Of a stretch of DNA of 64,000 bases, positions 1 through 8,201 are shown piece after piece. Numbering within the stretch: position 1 is the first letter of the stretch; each line of letters starts with the position of its first letter. Both the position numbers and the translations under genes were made by a program. This DNA comes from Azoarcus sp031546845. GTDB lineage: Bacteria > Pseudomonadota > Gammaproteobacteria > Burkholderiales > Rhodocyclaceae. The stretch lies in contig JAVBJT010000027.1 in assembly GCA_031546845.1 (NCBI GenBank), forward strand, positions 1 to 64,000, in the 5' to 3' direction. A model generated the notes under the pieces. The model made no database searches. It was given only the letters and a program-made list of their open reading frames with translations, and had not been told where the DNA came from.

Positions 1-594
1 TGCACCCAGCGCCTGCAGGCGCATCGGGTCGAGGGTGACGCGGATTTCGCGGGTTGCGCCGCCAACGCGGTTGACCGCGCCAACGCCGCGCACCGCCAGC
101 AGCTTGCGCGCTACGTCGTTATCGACGAACCACGACAGCGCTTCGTCGTCCATGCGCGGCGAGCGGATGGTGAACGCCAGCACCGGCTGGCCAGCCAGGT
201 CGACCTTGTTCACGATGGGGTCGCGCACGTCGCCCGGCAGATCCGCGCGCACCCGCGCCACGGCCGAGCGCACGTCGTCCACCGCCTCTTGCACCGGCTT
301 TTCCAGACGGAATTCGACGGTGATGGTAACGCCGCCGTCCTGCGCCTTGGTGTAGATGTGCTTGAGCCCTTGCAGCGTGGCAATGGCATTTTCGATCTTG
401 CGCGCGACGTCGTTTTCCAACTGCCCCGGCGTGGCGCCGGGTAGCGAGGCCACTACGGTGACAGTCGGCAGATCGATGTCGGGGAAGTTTTGCACCTTCA
501 TCGCGCCGAACGACACCAGGCCGCCGAAGGTCAGCAGCACGAACAACATCACGGCCGGAATCGGGTTGCGGATCGACCAGGCGGAAACGTTCAC
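1..594 (-). CDS. RND efflux transporter, inner-membrane pump subunit (N-terminal part, cut by window edge)
   Basis: Proton-driven pump of the AcrB/HAE1 type that exports small molecules with a periplasmic adaptor and an outer-membrane channel. The 198 visible codons start at a GTG whose last two bases overlap the TGA of the adaptor gene (GTGA overlap), which indicates translational coupling. The translation has a first membrane helix (IPAVMLFVLLTFGGL) and the typical porter-domain start with FPDIDLPTVTV. It continues with a PGATPGQLE segment and LPGDVRDP, as in heavy-metal and multidrug RND pumps. The rest of the protein lies beyond the left edge. The substrate cannot be read from this part. 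Confidence 0.9.
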   Translation of the reverse strand, partial: MNVSAWSIRNPIPAVMLFVLLTFGGLVSFGAMKVQNFPDIDLPTVTVVASLPGATPGQLENDVARKIENAIATLQGLKHIYTKAQDGGVTITVEFRLEKPVQEAVDDVRSAVARVRADLPGDVRDPIVNKVDLAGQPVLAFTIRSPRMDDEALSWFVDNDVARKLLAVRGVGAVNRVGGATREIRVTLDPMRLQALGA

Positions 595-1760
595 CGCGCG
601 GCCTCCCCGGCAGCGGGAGCGTTCATGACGGATGAGTCGACGACCTGCACCAGATCGCCGTCGTTGAGAAAGCCCGCCCCATCCACCACCACGCGTGCAT
701 CCGCCGGCAAGCCGTCGATGATTTCCACCTGCCCGCCTTCGCGCCGCCCGGTGCTCACTTTGATCTGTGCCACGCGCCCGTCGTCACCCAAGCGGAACAC
801 GTAGCTGAAGGCTTCGCGCACCACAACCGCCTGCTGCGGCAGGATCAGCGCCGTAGCGCTGCCAAGATCGAATTCGCCACGCACGAACATACCCGCTTTC
901 AACAGCGCAGCGCCCTCCGCCGGCAGGTCGACGTAAACCAGCGCCGCGCGCGTCTGCGGGTCGACCGTGGGCGCGATCATCCGCACCGTGCCCGCGATGC
1001 GCGTTCCGTCCGCCGCGCTCAGCGCCACTTGCGCGCCGGCGCGGATGCGCTCCAGTTCCGCCGCCGTTACTTCGCCCCGCCATTCCAGCCGCCCCTGGCG
1101 GATCATGCGGAACAGTTCGACGCCCCCGCCGGGCACCGCGCCCACGGTGGCGTTGCGCGCCGAAATCACGCCGCTGTCCGGCGCCAGCACGCGCGCTTGC
1201 GCCACGCGCAGTTCGCGCGCCGCCAACGTGGCGCGCGCGGCTTCGATGCGCGCGTGCGTGGTCTGTTCGGCGGTAAGGTATTGCGCTACCAACTGCGCGC
1301 TGAGCGCGCCGTTGGCCTCCGCCTGCACAGCGCGGGCACGTTCGGCGTTGGCGGAAGCCTCGGCCGCCGCCGCTTCGGCTTCGGCCAGGGCGGCGCGCGC
1401 CTGGGCCAGATCGGCGCGCACGGTGGCGTCGTCGAACACCGCCAGCACTTGCCCGGCGCGCACGGCATCGCCAACGTTGACGCGCACTTCGGCCAGGCGC
1501 AGCCCGCCGGCCTCGGTGCCGATGCTGGCCTCTTGCCACGCGGCAACGTTGCCGTTGGCGGCGAAGCGCAGCGGCAATTCAGCGCGCTGGGGCGTAACAG
1601 CCGTTACCGTCATCGCCGGCCGTGGCGGCGGGTGGTCGGGCTGTTCTTCCGCCGACGGGCGCGCGCGCAGGCCGCCAATGGCTATCGCCAACACAAGGCC
1701 GACGGCCAGACCGGCAAAGAAGGACTTACTTGGTTTGAATGTCATATCGTCATAAAACAA
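591..1760 (-). CDS. RND efflux periplasmic adaptor (membrane fusion protein)
   Basis: Links the inner-membrane RND pump to the outer-membrane channel. The 389-residue protein has an N-terminal membrane anchor (about residues 13-30, SFFAGLAVGLVLAIAIGG). A lipoyl/barrel-sandwich half follows (GTEAGGLRLAEVRVNVGDAVRAGQVLAVFD), then a long Ala/Glu-rich coiled-coil hairpin (about 105-165). The second barrel half contains LAPDSGVISARNATVGAV, and the C-terminal beta-barrel and membrane-proximal domains end the protein. All are standard for the HlyD/AcrA family. It lies directly upstream of the pump gene with a 4-base overlap. A start at Met6 (position 1745) is equally possible. No outer-membrane channel gene is visible, so it may lie to the left of the window or elsewhere. 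Confidence 0.92.
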   Translation of the reverse strand: MFYDDMTFKPSKSFFAGLAVGLVLAIAIGGLRARPSAEEQPDHPPPRPAMTVTAVTPQRAELPLRFAANGNVAAWQEASIGTEAGGLRLAEVRVNVGDAVRAGQVLAVFDDATVRADLAQARAALAEAEAAAAEASANAERARAVQAEANGALSAQLVAQYLTAEQTTHARIEAARATLAARELRVAQARVLAPDSGVISARNATVGAVPGGGVELFRMIRQGRLEWRGEVTAAELERIRAGAQVALSAADGTRIAGTVRMIAPTVDPQTRAALVYVDLPAEGAALLKAGMFVRGEFDLGSATALILPQQAVVVREAFSYVFRLGDDGRVAQIKVSTGRREGGQVEIIDGLPADARVVVDGAGFLNDGDLVQVVDSSVMNAPAAGEAAR

Positions 1761-1867
1761 AAGGCGCTGCCGCTACGGCGGCGCAAGTGTAGCCGCTCGG
1801 GCGGATTAGCGCTTGGGCGCGCTGGCGGCCCGGATAACCCTCGGCTCCGATGCGGTGAACGCGATGC

Positions 1868-3373
1868 TCAACATGGCAAAACGGATTGCCGGCGCGCGCC
1901 GAGGCGTCGGCGGCGCAGTTGCCAAAGCAGCGCCAGCGCCGCCAGTGCCAGCGCGGCGGCGTCGCCCCAGCGCGCATAGGGCGTCAAGCCTTGGTAGCCG
2001 CGCACTTCGACGCGCAGCGCGCCTTCGCTGAAGGCGGGCAGCGCGGCAGCCACCGCGCCATTGGGCAGCACCAACGCGGTCATGCCGGTGTTGGTGGCGC
2101 GCAGCATCGGCCGCCCGATTTCGAGCGCGCGAACGCGCGCGATCTGCAAATGCTGCGGCTGTGCGATGGAGTCGCCATACCAGGCGAGGTTGGACATGTT
2201 CAGCATCAGCGTGGCCTGCGGCAGGCTGCGGATCAGTTCGGCGCCGAACAGGTCCTCGTAGCAGATGTTGATCGCCACGCGCTGCCCGCCCAGGATCAGC
2301 GGAGGCTGATCGGGCGCGCCGCGCGTCTGGTCGGACATGGGAATATCCGCCAGACGGTAAAACCAGCCAAACAGCGGCGGGGAGTATTCGCCGAACGGCA
2401 CAAGGTGGCGCTTGGCGTAGTGCTGCGCGGGCGAAACGCCGAGGCTCGCGGCGGCGTTGTAGATACGGCCCGCTTCATCGCGGCTCAACACGCCGAGCAC
2501 AACGTCGCCGCCATTGGCGCGGGCGTATTCGCCGAGCAGGGGGAGATAAGCCTCGGGCAGTTGATCGGCGAGCATCGGCAGCGTGATTTCGGGCAGCACG
2601 GCGAGCGTCGCCGGGTTGTCGCGCACCAGGCGGGCATTGGTTTGCAGCCATTGCTGGAGCCGCTCGGGCCGCCATTTGAGGTCTTGCTCGATGTTGGTTT
2701 GCAGCAAGGCGACGGTAAGCGGTTCGCCCACCGGCTCGGTCCATGCCACACGGCCAAGCGCCGCGCCGCCGAGCAGCAGCGCGGCAACGCAGGCCATCGC
2801 CGACCACGGGCGGGCGCGCCACGGCGCGAACGCGAGCAACGCGGCAATAAAGGCGGTGAGGCCGCCGACGCCATACACGCCAAGCAGCGGCAGAAAGCCG
2901 GCGAGCGGACTGGGCGGCGTTTGGCTGTAACCGATGGCAAGCCACGGAAAGCCGGTGAACAGCACGCCGCGCAGCCATTCGGTAAAGACCCACAGGCCGG
3001 CGAACAGTAGCGCGCGGGAAACGGCACCGCCGCGTTGCAAGCGCACTTGCAGCGCAGCGGCGAGCGCGGGAAAGAGCGCGAGGTAGGCGCAGAACAAGGC
3101 AATGGCGACGGCGGCCAGCGGTGGCGCCATGCCGCCGTAGCGATTGAGGGCGACATATAGCCATGACACGCCGGCAACGAACGCGCCGAAACCCCAGGCG
3201 AAGCCAAGCACGAAGCCCGCCTTTGCCGTTATCGCCTCCGCTGTTTCTACCTTCCCCAGCAGCGCGGCCAGCACGGCCAGGCTGGCGATGGCGAGCGGCC
3301 AGGCATCGAAAGGCGAAAAGGCGAATACCGATGCGCCGCCGGCAAGCAACGCGGCCAAAAGACGCAGCTTCAT
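1868..3373 (-). CDS. lnt: apolipoprotein N-acyltransferase
   Basis: Transfers an acyl chain from phospholipid to the N-terminal cysteine of diacylated lipoproteins in the inner membrane, the last step of lipoprotein maturation. The 501-residue protein has several N-terminal membrane helices and a C-terminal nitrilase-fold domain. The catalytic triad is visible as Glu262 (VLPEITLP), Lys321 (YAKRHLVPFGEY) and Cys371 (INICYEDLFG). The start at 3373 was chosen because it overlaps the corC stop by one base (TGATG) and gives the normal N-terminus. The longer open frame adds 41 residues that lie inside corC. The corC-lnt order is standard. Confidence 0.96.
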   Translation of the reverse strand: MKLRLLAALLAGGASVFAFSPFDAWPLAIASLAVLAALLGKVETAEAITAKAGFVLGFAWGFGAFVAGVSWLYVALNRYGGMAPPLAAVAIALFCAYLALFPALAAALQVRLQRGGAVSRALLFAGLWVFTEWLRGVLFTGFPWLAIGYSQTPPSPLAGFLPLLGVYGVGGLTAFIAALLAFAPWRARPWSAMACVAALLLGGAALGRVAWTEPVGEPLTVALLQTNIEQDLKWRPERLQQWLQTNARLVRDNPATLAVLPEITLPMLADQLPEAYLPLLGEYARANGGDVVLGVLSRDEAGRIYNAAASLGVSPAQHYAKRHLVPFGEYSPPLFGWFYRLADIPMSDQTRGAPDQPPLILGGQRVAINICYEDLFGAELIRSLPQATLMLNMSNLAWYGDSIAQPQHLQIARVRALEIGRPMLRATNTGMTALVLPNGAVAAALPAFSEGALRVEVRGYQGLTPYARWGDAAALALAALALLWQLRRRRLGARRQSVLPC

Positions 3374-4254
3374 CAAAAAGCGGCGCTGTCGGATTCGGCC
3401 ACCGCGTCGGTCACGGCCGGCAGGCGTTCGATCAGTAGCGTATGGACGCGCCGTGTGTCGGCGCGCAGCACACGCATTTCGAGCCCGCCCAGGCACACGA
3501 TTTCACCGCGCTGCGGCAGGCGGCCAAGCTCGCGGATGACGAGACCGCCGAGGGTATCGGCGTCCGCCGCGCTGAAGGTGGTGGCAAAGGCGGCATTGAA
3601 GGCGCCCACCGCAACCGACGCCTTGACCCGGTAGCGGCCGTCGCTGGTAAGGTGGATGCTGTCGTCGACTTCGGCGTCGTCGTATTCGTCCTCGATATCG
3701 CCGACGATCTGTTCGAGCACATCCTCGATGGTGACGAGGCCGGCAACGCCGCCGTATTCATCGACGACGATCGCCATGTGATTGTGGCTGGCGCGGAAAT
3801 CGCGCAGCAGCATGTTCAAGCGCTTCGATTCGGGCACGAACACGGCCGGGCGCAGCATGGCGCGCAAGTCGCCCGGCACGAACGCCTCCCCCCCGGCAAA
3901 GCAACGCAGCAAATCCTTGGCGAGCAGAATACCGGCAATGTCGTCCTTGTCCTCGCCTATCGCCGGAAAGCGGGAATGCCCGGTTTCGACGACGAAAGCG
4001 GCGATGCGCTCAAGCGGATCGTTCAACTGGACTGCGTCCATACGCGCGCGCGGCACCATCACGTCGCGCGCTTGCAGTTCGGAAATCTGCAGCGCGCCCT
4101 CGATGATCGACAAGGCGTCGGCATCGAGCAGATTGCGCTCGCACGCCGAGCGCAGCAGCTCGAGTAGTTCGTCGCGGTCTTCCGGCTCGCGCGACAGCAG
4201 CGTCGATAATCGTTCGATCAGCGACGGGGGCGACTTACCAGAGGAAGGGTCCAT
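3373..4254 (-). CDS. corC: CorC/HlyC-type CBS-domain protein
   Basis: Cytoplasmic CBS-pair protein of the family associated with magnesium/cobalt efflux and found beside lnt and ybeY in many proteobacteria. It has an acidic N-terminal helix region and two CBS motifs (VMVPRARMDAVQLNDPLERIA and VFVPESKRLNMLLRDF, about residues 65-185). VDEYGGVAGLVTIEDVLEQIVGDIEDE follows, then a C-terminal CorC/TerC-associated domain (about 205-285). This gives 293 residues, close to the family norm. The start at 4254 (MDPSSGKS) is a judgement: the frame is open to 4329 and no strong ribosome site is seen. The family role in cation homeostasis is established; the exact substrate here is inference. Confidence 0.9.
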   Translation of the reverse strand: MDPSSGKSPPSLIERLSTLLSREPEDRDELLELLRSACERNLLDADALSIIEGALQISELQARDVMVPRARMDAVQLNDPLERIAAFVVETGHSRFPAIGEDKDDIAGILLAKDLLRCFAGGEAFVPGDLRAMLRPAVFVPESKRLNMLLRDFRASHNHMAIVVDEYGGVAGLVTIEDVLEQIVGDIEDEYDDAEVDDSIHLTSDGRYRVKASVAVGAFNAAFATTFSAADADTLGGLVIRELGRLPQRGEIVCLGGLEMRVLRADTRRVHTLLIERLPAVTDAVAESDSAAF

Positions 4255-4533
4255 TTCATCAATCGAAAACAAAATGTGGGGCGGAACGCCGAGCAGCGGA
4301 TACCGGGCTAGACGCATGCCATGAAGCAACGCTTATTATGCCCCGACGAGCGATATTCGATACGCCCGTCGCGCTGGACGAGGGCCGCCACGGCGCGGCA
4401 AGCCCGCCCCTTCGGCGCTCTTGGCCCCAAAACTATCGGCCTCGGCAACGATGAGCGGCAGCGTATGTCTATCTTCACAGCAAAACATCCATGGCCGGCA
4501 AACCGCGCGCTAAACGATGATAAGGTATGAACC
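4255..4533. other. intergenic region between divergent corC and a lipoprotein gene
   Basis: No convincing gene. It should hold the promoters for corC-lnt (minus) and for the lipoprotein gene (plus). I see no clear operator or terminator. The minus-strand frame stays open to 4329 upstream of the chosen corC start. Confidence 0.4.
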
Positions 4534-5286
4534 ATGTGTCATTTTCCTCGTCCCTCCCGCATGCGGCGCTGCGTCTGGATAATCGGCATCGGCCTGCTTG
4601 GCCTCGGCGGCTGCGGCTCCCTGCATTCCACCGAGCGAGCGCAGCGTTATGAAAACCTCGAATGGCTGCAATCGGGCTCCAACCGCATCGCCAACCTGGG
4701 CCTGCGCGACAACCTCGAATCCGTGCGCAAGGTGCAATTCACGCTCTATCGGCGCAATCCGCGCGAATGGCGCAAGTGCTGCGCGAGCATGGACGAGGCC
4801 ATCGAGCGCACCTGGAACGCGATCATGCAAGGCCCCCCGCTACCGGAACTGGGCGGCGCCACCGGCATCGACGCGGTCCGCATGGCTTTCGACACCAAGC
4901 CGCAAGGCTTCCAGGGTGACCGCGTGGCGGCCCTCGTTGTCGGCTGGGCCGCGCTGCTCAAACAAACCAACGGCAACACCTGGCAGCAGACCATACTGGA
5001 CGGCACCGACGCTGAAAACAGCTACCGCGCCGCGCGCAACTTCGAAATCTCGCTGTGGCTGATCGGCTCGAAAACCGGCATCGACGGCCAACCGTTGTTG
5101 CTGGCAAGCGAAATCGGCGCGCACGAACGCAACCTCATCGTCGACCGGGAGCTTTCCAAAATCATCGCCCGGCTGGACCTGCTCGCCGCACAAGCCGACG
5201 AGAAATATCGCCGCGCGGCAATCGACTTCGGCCAAGGCTGGCTGACGGGCAACGTTGCGCCCTTTTTGATGATGGTTCCGAACTGA
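4534..5286 (+). CDS. predicted lipoprotein of unknown function
   Basis: I do not recognise this 250-residue protein. The N-terminus is a lipoprotein signal: basic start (RMRRCVW), hydrophobic core (IIGIGLLGLG) and the lipobox GLGGC with Cys27 as the acylation site. The mature part is mostly helical and soluble, with a CC pair (WRKCCASM) and no further membrane helix until a weakly hydrophobic C-terminal end. If Met10 is the true start the signal peptide would be shorter. It stands alone on the plus strand inside DNA that separates ybeY from corC. Membrane anchoring is inferred from the lipobox; the role is unknown. Confidence 0.75.
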   Translation: MCHFPRPSRMRRCVWIIGIGLLGLGGCGSLHSTERAQRYENLEWLQSGSNRIANLGLRDNLESVRKVQFTLYRRNPREWRKCCASMDEAIERTWNAIMQGPPLPELGGATGIDAVRMAFDTKPQGFQGDRVAALVVGWAALLKQTNGNTWQQTILDGTDAENSYRAARNFEISLWLIGSKTGIDGQPLLLASEIGAHERNLIVDRELSKIIARLDLLAAQADEKYRRAAIDFGQGWLTGNVAPFLMMVPN

Positions 5287-5337
5287 GCCTGGAAGCTAAA
5301 CGGCAATGCCAAACGGCGCGGCCATTGGCGAGTTGAC

Positions 5338-5706
5338 CTATGGCCATATCCTGGGCAGCCAGAGCAACGCCAGCACGAAAAGCACAAATCCAAGCCATGC
5401 GACCGAAGCCCGCAGGGGAGGATATTGCTGCACGCGCGGCGTGGCGATCCGAGCAGCCAATACCGTAAAAGGCACCATAACGGCCGGCAGAAGCACGTAA
5501 GGCGCAAAAGAACGCACAGCCACACTCCACACCACGGCAAACACAAAAACCAATACGGCCAGAAACGCACAAGAAAATTTCCACAGCCCCGCAACGGTCA
5601 GCTTCGCGCCGCACTTCCGGCAAGACGCTGGCATGCCCACAACCGCGCGACCAACCACCGTGGCGGCAACGACAGCACCGCACCGGAAGCAGTGATGCGG
5701 CATCAC
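5338..5706 (-). CDS. small membrane protein with N-terminal zinc ribbon
   Basis: The 122-residue protein begins with two CxxC pairs (HHCFRCGA at residues 6-9 and ASCRKCGAKL at about 28-31). These look like a treble-clef or zinc-ribbon knuckle. Three hydrophobic segments follow (about 43-63, 70-88 and 100-117). Such zinc-ribbon plus membrane-helix proteins are common and mostly uncharacterised. It is convergent with the preceding lipoprotein gene. Its upstream region contains the long palindrome at 5914-5951, but that lies more than 200 bases away, so shared control is uncertain. Function unknown. Confidence 0.6.
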   Translation of the reverse strand: MMPHHCFRCGAVVAATVVGRAVVGMPASCRKCGAKLTVAGLWKFSCAFLAVLVFVFAVVWSVAVRSFAPYVLLPAVMVPFTVLAARIATPRVQQYPPLRASVAWLGFVLFVLALLWLPRIWP

Positions 5707-5913
5707 ACCCTCCGGCGCTTACGGCGGACTTTGGATTGTGCCGCGCGTGTCCGATCCCGCACCACCGTTCTTCCAACCGGCGTCATGAAGCGGACCGCTC
5801 GCCCGTAACCGCGCGCCATGCTTAGCGGCTTATTCTCCATCGCGTTTCGCGGTTCCTTGTTTCCCGATTTTCCACGATATCGCAATACCAAATGAATTTC
5901 GATCCAAAAACAT

Positions 5914-5951
5914 CTTTTCTTAATTTCTGTATTGACAGAAATTAAGAAAAG
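5914..5951. promoter_or_regulatory. perfect 17-bp palindromic operator (copy 1)
   Basis: Left arm 5914-5930 (CTTTTCTTAATTTCTGT), four-base centre ATTG, right arm 5935-5951 as its exact reverse complement. The inner core ATTTCTGT-N4-ACAGAAAT recurs at 6087-6106. This two-copy recurrence is the mark of a repressor site. The spacing (CTGT-N4-ACAG) excludes LexA, which needs N8. No regulator gene lies nearby. Confidence 0.8.
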
Positions 5952-5959
5952 CGTAGAGT
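5932..5959 (+). promoter_or_regulatory. putative sigma-70 promoter inside operator copy 1
   Basis: A consensus -35 box TTGACA (5932-5937) sits across the centre of the palindrome. A 16-base spacer follows, then a -10-like TAGAGT (5954-5959). A bound repressor would cover the -35 box. Predicted start of transcription is near 5966. Confidence 0.5.
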
Positions 5960-5965
5960 TTTGCC

Positions 5966-6076
5966 CATAAGACTCAAATCGGCCGCCGGACGCCTCGCTC
6001 TCCATGAAACGCACGCTTGAAGCTGTTCGACGGTGATTGAAGTTTGTAGCACCAACGGGCAAAACGCCCGTTTTTT
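5966..6076 (+). ncRNA. candidate short leader or small RNA between promoter and terminator
   Basis: The promoter at 5932-5959 and the intrinsic terminator at 6054-6076 would define a transcript of about 110 nt that stops before the DUF393 gene. It contains a 10-codon frame (6004-6036, MKRTLEAVRR) without a clear ribosome site. It could be a small RNA or an attenuated leader of the downstream operon. No known RNA family is recognised, so this is inference from the two flanking signals only. Confidence 0.25.
6054..6076 (+). terminator. intrinsic terminator upstream of the DUF393 gene
   Basis: Stem AACGGGC / GCCCGTT with a short AAAAC loop, followed by a run of T up to 6076. It lies about 50 bases before the DUF393 start codon, so upstream transcription would normally stop here. 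Confidence 0.7.
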
Positions 6077-6086
6077 CGAGACCTAC

Positions 6087-6106
6087 ATTTCTGTTTGTAC
6101 AGAAAT
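6087..6106. promoter_or_regulatory. palindromic operator (copy 2) just upstream of the DUF393 operon
   Basis: ATTTCTGT (6087-6094), TTGT, ACAGAAAT (6099-6106): the same core as copy 1 with a different centre. It ends 19 bases before the start codon at 6126, a position suited to repression of the operon. Confidence 0.75.
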
Positions 6107-6125
6107 TACCGTTAATAGAAAGATC

Positions 6126-6578
6126 ATGAATACCTACCCGCTGACCCTGTTCTACGACAGCAACTGCCCGATCTGCCGTTTCGACGTTGCCAACCTGCAA
6201 GCGCGCAACCAAGCCGGCTTGCTGCGTTTCGTCGATATCACAACGGCGGATTTCGACCCCTCCCGTTACGGCCTGACCCTGCGCGACTTTGAATCCGCTG
6301 TTCGCGCCCAATGCGCCGACGGCCGCATGGTTGCCGGCATGGAAACGGTCAGGCTTGCCTGCCGGGCGGCGGGGTTGAGTTGGCTCGTTGCACCAAGCGC
6401 ATGGGGGATTTTGCGCCGGCCGGCCGATGCGCTGTACACGGCGTTCGCCCGCAACCGGCTCGGGATCGGCCGCCGCTTCGGCTGGCTGTTCGACCATCTG
6501 GTTGCCAGACAAGCAAAAAAGCAGGCGGCGCGGTGCAAAGACGGGGTTTGTTCCATTGATACACAAAAACAGGAGTGA
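6126..6578 (+). CDS. DUF393 (DCC) family thiol-disulfide-like protein
   Basis: The 150-residue protein has the family signature near the N-terminus: LFYDSNCPICRFDV, with a thioredoxin-like CPIC pair at about residues 15-18. Two further cysteines lie in the C-terminal tail (RCKDGVC). DUF393 proteins are small and presumed redox-active, but no reaction is established. The start at 6126 (MNTYPLTL) follows GAAAG and operator copy 2; an upstream in-frame extension would run through the operator and terminator. It is the first gene of a four-gene run with short spacing (6 bases to the next). Regulation by the palindrome-binding repressor is inferred. Confidence 0.88.
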   Translation: MNTYPLTLFYDSNCPICRFDVANLQARNQAGLLRFVDITTADFDPSRYGLTLRDFESAVRAQCADGRMVAGMETVRLACRAAGLSWLVAPSAWGILRRPADALYTAFARNRLGIGRRFGWLFDHLVARQAKKQAARCKDGVCSIDTQKQE

Positions 6579-6584
6579 AAAGCC

Positions 6585-6938
6585 ATGTCCATCGGAAACT
6601 TTGCAGTTGAAATCTCCATCCCCCTGATCGCCGGCCTGTTGATCAGCCTCTATTTGAAGAGCGTGACCACGCGCCTACTGGCGGACCTGTGCGGTACGCA
6701 AGATCGCTCCGAATTCTGGGTGCGGATCGCGAACATCCTTGTCGTTGCCGTTCCGCTGATGCTCGTCCTAATTTTCGGCCGTAGCGGCTATTCCACGGCC
6801 ACGGCGGGGGACGTGGCCCGCCATGCGCTGACGCTGACCTTGGTTGGCATCGTCGTTTCGGTGAGTTTTCTGGCGCGCGCGGTTTTCAAGGGAATACCGA
6901 AGCCGCTTGCGCAGACGACAACGCCAACCAACGCTTGA
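6585..6938 (+). CDS. small membrane protein of the DUF393/DUF2269 operon
   Basis: The 117-residue protein has three hydrophobic helices (about 7-25, 46-65 and 80-101) and a short Pro/Thr-rich tail. It sits 6 bases after the DUF393 gene and 11 bases before the SDR gene, so it belongs to the same transcript. I recognise no family from sequence. A role with the DUF393 and DoxX-like neighbours at the inner membrane is a guess from context. Confidence 0.75.
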   Translation: MSIGNFAVEISIPLIAGLLISLYLKSVTTRLLADLCGTQDRSEFWVRIANILVVAVPLMLVLIFGRSGYSTATAGDVARHALTLTLVGIVVSVSFLARAVFKGIPKPLAQTTTPTNA

Positions 6939-6949
6939 GACGTGCCGCA

Positions 6950-8200
6950 ATGAAAATCCTCGTTTGCGGCGCGTCGGGCTTTATCGGCAAGGCGATCTGC
7001 CAGCGCCTTGCCGCCGAGGGCCACGACATTGTGCGCGGCGTTCGCCGCCCGCAGGCGGCAAACGACCTGGGCATGGATTTCAGCGTGGATTTTTCCACCG
7101 CGACATGGCGCGCACGCCTCGCGGGCATCGATGCAGTCGTCAACGCGGTCGGCATCATCGTCGAAACCAAAGAGAATCGCTTCGACGACATCCACCACCG
7201 TGCCCCAGCCGCCTTGTTTGCCGCATGCGCCCAAGCCAACGTTAAGCGGATTGTGCAGATTTCCGCGCTGGGCGCCGAAACCGGCACAACGGCTTACTAC
7301 AGAACAAAACTAGCGGCCGACCGGGCGCTCATGGAATCGTCGGTGGAATGGCAGATTCTGCGCCCCGCGCTGATTTACGGTGACGATGGAACGTCCGCCG
7401 CGCTGTTCCGCGCGCTTGCCAGCCTGCCGGTTATTCCGGTCCCACGACTCGGCGGGGCGATGTTTCGACCCACGCATATCGACGATCTGGTGGAAGCCGT
7501 CCGCATCGCACTCGACCCCGCGACGCCGCCGGGGCAATGCGTCGATGTCGTTGGCAAAACCAGCGTCACCTACCGGAAGATGATCGAAACCTACCGGCAC
7601 GCGATGGGGTTCGGCGGCGGACTCGTCGTTTCCATTCCCGGCCCGCCGATGGCCTGTGCGGCACGCATTACCGGGCTGATCCCCGGCGCGCTGTTCACCG
7701 CCGATACCTGGCGCATGCTGCGCGCGGGCAATACCGCCGATGCGGATGGCATCGCCTGCCTACTCGGACGCTCGCCCCGTGGCGCGGAAAGCTTCATCGC
7801 CCCCGAACGCGCGGAACTGCTGCGCCACCGTGCGCTAGCGGCCTGGCGAACGCCGCTGCTGCGCGTCGCGTTGGCCGTCGTGTGGCTCGTCACAGCCTAC
7901 GTCAGCCTGTTTGCCTACCCGATTGCCGGCAGCCTCGAACTACTGGCGCGAACAGGCCTGACGGGCTTCCCGGCCCTTGTCGCACTTTACGGCGCCGCCC
8001 TGCTCGATTTCGTCATGGGCATCGCCACGCTGTGCTATCCGTCGAAACGCTTATGGCTCGCACAGGCCGCCCTGGTGCTCGGCTACACCGCGATCATCGC
8101 GCTGCGAATGCCCGATCTTCTGCTCCACCCGTTCGGGCCGGTGCTCAAGAACTTTCCGTTTCTCGCCATTCTCGCCATCCTGCTCGCCGAGGAGAAATGA
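6950..8200 (+). CDS. SDR/NmrA-like NAD(P)-binding protein fused to a DoxX-like membrane domain
   Basis: The 416-residue protein has an extended-SDR Rossmann start (KILVCGASGFIGKAICQRLAAEG, GxxGxxG). Further SDR features follow (VNAVGIIVETKENRF, YYRTKLAADRAL with the Tyr-x3-Lys pair, LRPALIYG) up to about residue 215. The C-terminal third has four hydrophobic helices matching the DoxX-like domain often fused to such SDRs. The start at 6950 (MKILV) was chosen over a slightly longer frame because it gives the canonical Rossmann N-terminus. The substrate is unknown. It is the third gene of the operon and ends one base before the next start codon. Confidence 0.85.
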   Translation: MKILVCGASGFIGKAICQRLAAEGHDIVRGVRRPQAANDLGMDFSVDFSTATWRARLAGIDAVVNAVGIIVETKENRFDDIHHRAPAALFAACAQANVKRIVQISALGAETGTTAYYRTKLAADRALMESSVEWQILRPALIYGDDGTSAALFRALASLPVIPVPRLGGAMFRPTHIDDLVEAVRIALDPATPPGQCVDVVGKTSVTYRKMIETYRHAMGFGGGLVVSIPGPPMACAARITGLIPGALFTADTWRMLRAGNTADADGIACLLGRSPRGAESFIAPERAELLRHRALAAWRTPLLRVALAVVWLVTAYVSLFAYPIAGSLELLARTGLTGFPALVALYGAALLDFVMGIATLCYPSKRLWLAQAALVLGYTAIIALRMPDLLLHPFGPVLKNFPFLAILAILLAEEK

Positions 8201-8201
8201 C

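Noticed and set aside
5914..5951. Palindrome with CTGT and ACAG halves considered as an SOS (LexA) box
   Set aside because: LexA boxes of this bacterial group have eight bases between CTGT and ACAG; here there are four, and the flanking genes are not SOS genes.
5703..6566. Open frame of 287 codons on the minus strand opposite the DUF393 gene
   Set aside because: It is antisense to a recognisable gene, crosses the operators and terminator, and its translation has no domain-like features.
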